From Engraulis encrasicolus (lineage: Eukaryota; Chordata; Actinopteri; Clupeiformes; Engraulidae), in assembly GCF_034702125.1 (NCBI RefSeq), contig NC_085868.1, forward strand, positions 45,651,328 to 45,715,327: a DNA stretch of 64,000 nt. Reading direction: 5' to 3'. A program made the translations under genes and the position numbers. This document shows positions 61,864 through 64,000 of this stretch, piece after piece. Position 1 is the stretch's first letter, and every line of letters starts with the position of its first letter. The notes beneath the pieces are model-generated. The model saw only the letters and a list, made by a program, of their open reading frames with translations, did no database searches and was not told where the DNA came from.

Positions 61864-64000
61864 GTGAGCGACTCACTACTAGGGCGTCCATTGGTGGTCT
61901 GGGTGCGGTGGGTGACGTAGATGGGCGTGCTGGAGGCGGGGCTGTCCCCTCTGCCGGTGACGGCGTAGACGGTGATGGTGTACTCGGTGTTGGGCTGCAG
62001 GTTGTCAATGGTGGCTGTCGACTGAGTTCCGGGCACCGTGAACTCGTTAGTTGGGTTCTCGCCTGTTGAACACGTACATATTATTAGAGAACACAAAGTT
62101 TAAAATGTCTGCTAAATTCATCCTACTACATGTTAATGTCTGTCCTTCTTTCCTCCTATTTGTTTATCACATTCATCTTCAATCATTTCTTCTATCTTTT
62201 ATTGTTAATCAATGTCCTCTTCTATCATTCTCCTCTACGTAGGTGATTGGTGGATAGGACATAAATAAAGTAAAATTAGCACCCTTTCAACTAAACAGTC
62301 TTTTTTCATTTGAGTATCAGTCACACCTGGCAAACAGTAACAGTACCTGCTTCTCCGTGTGTGATTCTGTAGTAGCGCACGGTGACAGGTGGGTGGTCCC
62401 AGGTGATGGTGATGCTGTTGGGGGTGGAGCGAGTCACTTCCAGATTGGTTGGCGCCTCAGTGACTGGAGGAGTAAACGAGACAAAGAGATTTAGAGTGCG
62501 TCTTAATATGCGACCTTGCCTCCTCCACTTGCTTCTCGTCATGATGACATCACTGACAACAGCATTATATTTCAATATCTTGCAAAAGCTCAATTGTAGA
62601 CTCTTTTTCTCATTTGCAATTGGGATGGTGAATGAAAAACAGTCCCTCAAAAGTTGTTGTGGCTAGGCTGACAGCTGAGAAACTTTATCGTTTTCTCCAC
62701 GGAGGAGGGGCCAGGAGGCGGGACGAGGAGACAAGCGCAAGTGGAGGAGGCAAGGTCGCATATTAAGACGCACTCTTAGACTCCTTTCCTTACAAGACTG
62801 CTTCCTTGGCTGAGATGTTATCTCACCCAATCTCATATAGCACATTATTTTTTGCTTTATATGTCCAAAAACATGTGCATAGCCAGGGCTCTAAATTAAC
62901 ACTTTATAATAATGTTCCTTAGTAAAGACTCAGTAAATAATTAACTAATGATGAATAAAACATTAACAAATGTTTTTATTATTAACTAAGCTTTATTAAT
63001 GCTTTATAAAATATCTACAAATGATATCTGCAAGATTTTACACACCTTATAACAGAGTATTTTAATCATTTACAAGCAACTTGTAAATGTTTGATAAATA
63101 TAAAATATTTATAAAAATATAACTATAAAATATTAACATAGCATTTCCTAGTCATTTACAAGCATTTCTTTACATTTCCTAGTCATTTAAAAAGGTTTGT
63201 TAATGTTTTGTTCATCAAAAGTTAATTATTTATTAAGTCTTTATAACGCTTTTTTGCATCCATTATTCTTAAGTGTTACCCTCTAAATTAACACCAGGCA
63301 ACCGGCCAAATGCTGGAAAAAATTATCTTTGGCTGGTAGAACATACAAACTTAGTAGCCACTTTGACCCATTAGTGAGTGTGTGTTTGGCTAGTTATGTA
63401 GATTAACATCTTAGATACTAGCCATTTTGACTGGCGATGAAAAAAGTTTAGTCCTGTGCAGAGGTAATACAGTAATAAGTACCGGTAGCCTGGTGTCCTT
63501 GCAGGGGAGCAGAAAAAAATGCTCAGAAACGCTAGTTTCTACTCTAGTTATGTGGAGGTAATAATAAGTTCACGAGTTTGTCCTTGAGTGCTTAGTGTAC
63601 AATATGCATGTTTGGCATGTTAGCTGGCGTCACGGGATGCTTTAAACGGAGCTCATGCGGGATGAGATCCGCTTCCCCCCCTAGTATTAGAGGAAGTGTA
63701 GGTGGGTGTTCTAGTGAAATGGAGGCGTATGGGGAGGTGGTGGTAAAATTTGGAAAGCCTTCGCACATGACAGGTGAAAGAGGGAAGGAGGGATTTAAAT
63801 ATGCGCGAAGGCGGGAACAGGTAATGACGGCTGTCAATCACTCCCGGACTTCCTCCAGATCTACGTTTATGTAAAAGAGCATTACCGGTGGCCTGGCGTC
63901 CCTGCAGGGGCTGGCTCTCGTCGCGGCCGCTGATGGCGAAGATGTAGATGTCGTACTCGGTCTCGGGCAGCAGGTTGGTGAGGGTGAACTGGGTCCTGGT
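44717..64000 (-). CDS. fn1: fn1: fibronectin, 21 exons from III9 (second half) to the stop codon
   Basis: Secreted dimeric matrix and plasma adhesion protein. Exons, 5' to 3' on the minus strand: >64000-63886 (III9b), 62463-62347 and 62062-61877 (III10, RGD), 61266-61111 and 59546-59433 (III11), 58971-58681, 57617-57327 and 55859-55566 (three EDA-like repeats), 55260-55064 and 54801-54714 (III12), 53982-53803 and 53200-53111 (III13), 52837-52649 and 51781-51692 (III14), 51031-50529 (V region and III15a), 50223-50085 (III15b), 48933-48757, 47846-47721 and 46640-46534 (FnI 10-12), 46069-45953 (tail), 44794-44717 (C-terminus). All phases agree and all donors are GT. The 5' part of the gene lies beyond the window. 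Landmarks: RGDS in III10, LDVP in the V region, CPIEC at the end. Unlike mammals, which have a single EDA, there are three. Confidence 0.97.
44816..45204. repeat. Direct tandem duplication in fn1 last intron
   Basis: About 44816-44992 and 45038-45204 share TTTTAAGTTATCCTGACC, ATTAAGTT(G/A)T and GGTTATAGC(G/A)TGCACTA at matching spacing; imperfect. Confidence 0.75.
45953..46069 (-). CDS. fn1: fn1 exon: end of FnI-12 and C-terminal linker
   Basis: After TTTTTCCAG; encodes [16 protein letters not shown] ... [16 protein letters not shown] (39 codons, phase 0-0). GWRC-NC-RRPGG is the conserved fibronectin sequence after FnI-12. Donor GTG|GTAAGT. Confidence 0.95.
46083..46305 (+). mobile_element. 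Dispersed fish retroposon, longest copy
   Basis: TTAAGCTGACACTTTTATGC ... TACAGGGTATTATTATATTGG ... GCCTTGCTCCAGGGCATTTC ... GGATTTGAACCTGCAACCCT (the longer motifs are named by position only where split); recurs at 8.5, 18.5 and 28.1 kb. Confidence 0.6.
46534..46640 (-). CDS. fn1: fn1 exon: FnI-12
   Basis: Encodes [20 protein letters not shown] ... [10 protein letters not shown]; type I module with the family's cysteine pattern and the YHVG-QW core. Acceptor CTTCCAG, donor CAG|GTAAGA. Confidence 0.96.
46960..47105. repeat. Dispersed GC-rich repeat
   Basis: GGGTGCCGCGAGGGGGGGAA ... CACTGACAGGGGCCC ... GGCGCCCCTGA, related to 41245-41395. Confidence 0.6.
47165..47702. mobile_element. hAT MITE, TIR CAGTGTTAATTT(C/T)GTC, 8-bp TSD
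   Basis: Ends CAGTGTTAATTTTGTC and GACGAAATTAACACTG; exact target duplication CTATAAAG at 47157-47164 and 47703-47710. Rich in TAGTCTTAGTC; a second end-like CAGCGTTAATTTCGTCAGC at 47511 suggests a self-insertion. Confidence 0.93.
47721..47846 (-). CDS. fn1: fn1 exon: FnI-11
   Basis: Encodes [20 protein letters not shown] ... [18 protein letters not shown]; near-identical motif order to vertebrate FnI-11. Acceptor TTTTTAAAAAG, donor CAC|GTGAGT. Confidence 0.97.
48510..48718. mobile_element. Degenerate hAT MITE
   Basis: CAGTGGTTCTCCACC at the left and TTTGAGAAACACTACTG at the right resemble the 30.7-kb element's ends; the target duplication has decayed. Confidence 0.65.
48757..48933 (-). CDS. 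fn1: fn1 exon: FnI-10
   Basis: Encodes [20 protein letters not shown] ... [20 protein letters not shown] then SGHFRCDSS. Acceptor CCTCTAG, donor A|GTGAGT. WERMSE-GFKL is conserved across fibronectins. Confidence 0.97.
48997..49231. mobile_element. Small MITE, TIR GAAGAGTTCAGATGC, copy 1
   Basis: Inverted ends GAAGAGTTCAGATGC and GCATCTGAACTCTTC, flanked by ATAT on both sides (4-bp). A nearly identical copy is 550 bp away. Confidence 0.85.
49278..49375. mobile_element. Half of a hAT MITE
   Basis: CAGGGGTCCCCAACCTTTCT is a hAT-type end followed by GGGCTACTCGAGGGCTA repeats; the other end is missing. Confidence 0.6.
49489..49684. mobile_element. MITE with AGCCTGGTGAACCAG end (copy 2, inverted)
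   Basis: Inverse of 29399-29600: TGGCGCTGGTTCACCAGGCTA at the right edge (CTGGTTCACCAGGCTA), ACAAAACATTTTGCCGTCCA inside. Confidence 0.8.
49782..50016. mobile_element. Small MITE, TIR GAAGAGTTCAGATGC, copy 2
   Basis: Same sequence and orientation as 48997-49231; flanked by AGTT on both sides (4-bp). Confidence 0.85.
50085..50223 (-). CDS. fn1: fn1 exon: III15 second half
   Basis: Encodes [20 protein letters not shown] then [41 protein letters not shown] is fibronectin III15. Acceptor CTGACAG, donor G|GTGAGA. Confidence 0.96.
50529..51031 (-). CDS. fn1: fn1 exon: V (IIICS) region and III15 first half
   Basis: 503-nt exon. A Pro/Ser start ([12 protein letters not shown]) leads to [15 protein letters not shown] is the core of the CS1 integrin alpha4beta1 site. 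A Gln/Pro/Tyr-rich stretch follows ([19 protein letters not shown]) and then III15 ([25 protein letters not shown]). The V region is subject to alternative acceptor use in mammals; whether that happens here cannot be read from the sequence. Acceptor CGGCTCAG, donor CAG|GTGAGG. Confidence 0.93.
51692..51781 (-). CDS. fn1: fn1 exon: III14 second half
   Basis: Encodes (G)[20 protein letters not shown] then TPLVGRTST; matches the heparin-II repeat III14. Acceptor AATTTCCAG, donor C|GTAAGT. Confidence 0.95.
51945..52648 (-). repeat. Exon-end plus donor minisatellite downstream of III14a
   Basis: On the minus strand each 32-42-bp unit carries GCCACCATCAATG|GTA, the last ~15 nt of exon III14a plus its donor, then ...CGCCTTTAGAACTAC. 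About 13 units; a retroposon tail with (GACA)n (52125-52350) interrupts them. Confidence 0.93.
52189..52218. repeat. (GACA)n microsatellite
   Basis: ACAGACAGACAGAC run inside the retroposon tail that interrupts the donor minisatellite. Confidence 0.9.
52649..52837 (-). CDS. fn1: fn1 exon: III14 first half
   Basis: Encodes [20 protein letters not shown] ... [20 protein letters not shown] then [25 protein letters not shown] aligns to the heparin-binding PPREVVPRPRPG region. The true donor is AATG|GTATGT, first in a series of duplicated donors. Confidence 0.95.
53111..53200 (-). CDS. fn1: fn1 exon: III13 second half
   Basis: Encodes (G)[20 protein letters not shown] then PPFTLTVTT. Acceptor CCAAACAG, donor C|GTAAGA. 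Confidence 0.95.
53281..53517 (-). mobile_element. tRNA-derived SINE
   Basis: Reverse-oriented copy of the 25.3-kb SINE: GGAGTCGAACCGGCAACC (inverse B box) and CTAACCGCTTACCCATGACT (inverse head). Confidence 0.85.
53803..53982 (-). CDS. fn1: fn1 exon: III13 first half
   Basis: Encodes [20 protein letters not shown] ... [12 protein letters not shown] ... [15 protein letters not shown] corresponds to the heparin-binding SPPRRARV of III13, with both arginines of PPRR kept. Acceptor CTCCTCAG, donor G|GTAATT. Confidence 0.95.
54042..54124. repeat. 41-bp direct duplication
   Basis: CAACGCAGCAAGGAGACCATGG... through CATCCTATTGGTC occurs twice back to back. Confidence 0.85.
54146..54528. mobile_element. 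hAT-type MITE, TIR TAGGGGTGGGCGATAT
   Basis: Ends TAGGGGTGGGCGATAT and ATATCGCCCACTACACCCCTA (compare TAGTGGTGGGC at 1528). Flanks AGGCAGAC and AGTCAGAC match at 7 of 8 bases. Confidence 0.85.
54714..54801 (-). CDS. fn1: fn1 exon: III12 second half
   Basis: Encodes [20 protein letters not shown] then LTGEITTTD. Acceptor TTTCCCAG, donor A|GTAAGA. Confidence 0.95.
55064..55260 (-). CDS. fn1: fn1 exon: III12 first half
   Basis: Encodes [20 protein letters not shown] ... [12 protein letters not shown] ... [26 protein letters not shown] and LAPDS-SV-V-GLM are III12 signatures. Acceptor CTCCCAG, donor ATG|GTAAAT. Confidence 0.96.
55566..55859 (-). CDS. fn1: fn1 EDA-like exon c (third)
   Basis: One exon encodes a whole FnIII repeat (294 nt, phase 1-1): [18 protein letters not shown] ... 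[20 protein letters not shown] ... [15 protein letters not shown] ... LLGKQATRG. The L-EG-REL-PAP segment aligns to EDGIHELFPAP of mammalian EDA. Nearly identical to exon a over its 3' two thirds. Donor G|GTCAGT. Confidence 0.95.
55846..56455. repeat. Imperfect direct duplication overlapping the exon c 5' boundary
   Basis: About 55850-56149 and 56150-56455 share GTCACCGCTGGCA/GTCACCGCTGCCA, CTGTAAGCTTGGCA, TTGTTGATAAT, GCAGCAATGATTAAAATTGA and ATCAAGACTAAATCCAGG. The second copy carries a MITE at 56211-56340. Confidence 0.8.
56211..56340. mobile_element. ~130-bp palindromic MITE, copy C
   Basis: GGTGCATTTCTCGAAAGCGT and GGCTTTGAGAAATGCACCCC form the arms; same family as 39821 and 43185. Confidence 0.8.
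56547..56577. repeat. (TCTCA)n microsatellite
   Basis: Six ATCTC units. Confidence 0.9.
56940..57085 (-). mobile_element. Partial tRNA-derived SINE
   Basis: CTCCCCCCACCAACCTGGCG ... AACCGCTTACCCATGACTG; lies between EDA-like exons b and c. Confidence 0.7.
57327..57617 (-). CDS. fn1: fn1 EDA-like exon b (second)
   Basis: 291 nt, phase 1-1, whole FnIII repeat: [20 protein letters not shown] ... [20 protein letters not shown] ... [15 protein letters not shown] ... [12 protein letters not shown]. It differs from a and c at several positions (EEGQ, TKLL). Acceptor CCCACAG, donor G|GTGGGT. Confidence 0.95.
57643..58002. mobile_element. 360-bp MITE, TIR TTAAAGGTGCACTGTG (copy 3)
   Basis: Ends TTAAAGGTGCACTGTG and CACGGTGCACCTTTAA; internal CATGGAGAAGATCCCCCTTT shared with the copies at 12.3 and 34.0 kb. 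It begins 26 bp upstream of the exon b acceptor in transcript order. Confidence 0.88.
58095..58332. repeat. Inverted-repeat element
   Basis: GGTCAAAGACGTGCAAAATG and CATTTTGCACGTCTTTGACC arms around CGTCATTCAG / CTGAATGACA; about 238 bp. Confidence 0.8.
58450..58680. repeat. ~38-bp tandem repeat next to the EDA-a donor
   Basis: About six units of CCTATCCCTGTGTGAATGGC then TGCCATAATGGATTTC; the last unit touches the exon a donor. Confidence 0.93.
58681..58971 (-). CDS. fn1: fn1 EDA-like exon a (first)
   Basis: 291 nt, phase 1-1: [20 protein letters not shown] ... [20 protein letters not shown] ... [15 protein letters not shown] ... [10 protein letters not shown]. Acceptor TCCACCAG, donor G|GTGGGT. 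Confidence 0.95.
59040..59350. mobile_element. ~300-bp palindromic MITE (family of 62494-62778)
   Basis: GCCTTGCCTCCTCCACTTG and AGTGGAGGAGGCAAGGCC arms; core GGGATGGTGAATGAAAAACA shared with 62.6 and 41.8 kb. Confidence 0.88.
59433..59546 (-). CDS. fn1: fn1 exon: III11 second half
   Basis: Encodes [20 protein letters not shown] then [18 protein letters not shown]. Acceptor CATTACAG, donor G|GTAAGA. Confidence 0.95.
59605..59735. repeat. ~130-bp near-perfect palindrome
   Basis: GTCAAGTCGGTTTTATTGTC ... CTTTACATGCACTGGTCATA is mirrored by TATGACCAGTGCATGTAAAG ... GACAATAAAACCAACTTGAC. Confidence 0.9.
59815..59945. repeat. Inverted repeat around a CATACAACGTTACGTAC centre
   Basis: AGTAGAAGTCCGCACACTCC and GTGTGCAGACTTCTACT arms; inner CACTTTGAA / TTTCAAAGTG. 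Distantly similar to 41150-41240. Confidence 0.75.
60075..60235. repeat. ~42-bp tandem repeat, four units
   Basis: TAGTTCTATCGCATCTGGTT then GTCAAGTCAAGACC; four copies with a few differences. Confidence 0.93.
60400..60556. repeat. Palindromic MITE-like hairpin
   Basis: GAGGTGTCCCGATATCAAGG and CCTTGATATCGGGACACCTC arms, inner GGCGAAGCG / CGCTTCGCC and CAGCCC / GGGCTG. Confidence 0.88.
60819..61090. mobile_element. Palindromic MITE with telomere-like core (copy 2)
   Basis: Arms as in 5176-5450; core GTTAGGGTTAGGGTTAGGAT at about 60954-60975. Ends about 20 bp before the III11a exon end (61111). Confidence 0.87.
61111..61266 (-). CDS. fn1: fn1 exon: III11 first half
   Basis: Encodes [20 protein letters not shown] ... 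[17 protein letters not shown] ... EVVGP; VTDVQDN matches III11. Acceptor TTCTCAG, donor G|GTGAGT. Confidence 0.95.
61312..61460 (+). mobile_element. Dispersed fish retroposon tail
   Basis: TGCATTTGGCAGACACTTTA ... GCAAAGAAGGGTTAG; same block as 34765-34935. Confidence 0.6.
61646..61797. mobile_element. Palindromic MITE (family of 36.2 kb)
   Basis: ATGCCTCTTTTCCACTTTTC and GGCAGTGGAAAAGAGGCAT arms; TCTGGTAGGC / GCCTACCAGA inside. Confidence 0.88.
61832..61865. repeat. (GT)n microsatellite
   Basis: Short GT run 12 bp from the III10b exon end. Confidence 0.9.
61877..62062 (-). CDS. fn1: fn1 exon: III10 second half with RGD
   Basis: Encodes [20 protein letters not shown] ... [15 protein letters not shown] ... 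[12 protein letters not shown]. The RGD codons (AGA GGG GAC) are at 61952-61944; RGDSPASS is the integrin-binding loop of III10. The tail after THRT is longer than in mammals. Acceptor TTCAACAG, donor A|GTGAGT. Confidence 0.97.
62347..62463 (-). CDS. fn1: fn1 exon: III10 first half
   Basis: Encodes [20 protein letters not shown] then [35 protein letters not shown] is the mammalian counterpart. Acceptor CCTCCAG, donor G|GTACTG. Confidence 0.96.
62494..62778. mobile_element. ~285-bp palindromic MITE, perfect 38-bp TIRs
   Basis: AGAGTGCGTCTTAATATGCG ... CCTCCTCCACTTG is exactly mirrored by CAAGTGGAGGAGG ... CGCATATTAAGACGCACTCT. Confidence 0.92.
62885..63295. mobile_element. AT-rich MITE-like inverted-repeat element
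   Basis: CTAAATTAACACTTTATAAT / TAAATAATTAACTAATGATG at the left are matched in inverse by GTTAATTATTTATTAAGTCT and CCCTCTAAATTAACAC region at the right; imperfect. Confidence 0.6.
63300..63885. other. fn1 intron, nothing recognised
   Basis: Unique sequence between the AT-rich element and exon III9b; frames in it have no recognisable domain. Confidence 0.4.
63886..64000 (-). CDS. fn1: fn1 exon: III9 second half, cut by window edge
   Basis: Encodes [20 protein letters not shown] then [25 protein letters not shown] donor. Aligns to [20 protein letters not shown] of mammalian III9, so the synergy-site arginine is kept but the motif reads TRT rather than SRN. Confidence 0.93.

Overview
This window is vertebrate nuclear DNA and almost certainly from a ray-finned fish. 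The genes are split by introns with GT-AG junctions. The introns and spacers are packed with (CA)n/(GA)n microsatellites, a Tc1 transposon, many small hAT-type and palindromic MITEs, and tRNA-derived SINEs. Three genes can be read by eye: a motor-neuron homeobox (MNX-class) gene, the purine-biosynthesis gene atic, and the extracellular-matrix gene fn1 (fibronectin). Every exon junction was placed by hand from reading frame, splice dinucleotides and family knowledge; no alignment was run.

Layout. 0-3 kb: a Tc1 element with an uninterrupted transposase frame, followed directly by a hAT-type element with a perfect 8-bp target duplication. 4.4-5.9 kb (+): the last two exons of an MNX homeobox gene (homeodomain split by one intron, then an acidic tail); its first exon is not visible. 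6-26 kb: a gene-poor stretch of microsatellites, MITEs, a DIRS-like inverted-repeat structure, a hairpin-unit tandem repeat, a 2.5-kb long-inverted-repeat element, and three non-repetitive blocks that could be conserved regulatory DNA. 26.5-43.1 kb (+): all 15 coding exons of atic (591 codons plus stop). 44.7-64 kb (-): 21 exons of fn1, from the second half of repeat III9 to the stop codon. atic and fn1 converge, with poly(A) signals about 120 bp apart.

The encoded products act separately. MNX proteins are nuclear transcription factors. ATIC carries out the last two steps of IMP synthesis in the cytosol. Fibronectin is a secreted dimeric adhesion protein; its RGD loop, LDVP motif and C-terminal CPIEC cysteine pair are all readable here.

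The most unusual observations are these. (1) Between fn1 repeats III11 and III12, where mammals have one EDA exon, there are three consecutive EDA-like exons, all of phase 1-1, so each could be skipped without a frameshift. Two are nearly identical. (2) In two genes the 3' end of an exon plus its 5' splice site has been copied many times in tandem into the downstream intron (atic exon 6; fn1 III14 first half), and atic exon 12 has one further displaced copy. (3) A palindromic MITE family carries a short telomere-like CCCTAA core, and a much larger inverted-repeat element has the same kind of core. (4) Several elements are nested inside others with readable target duplications.
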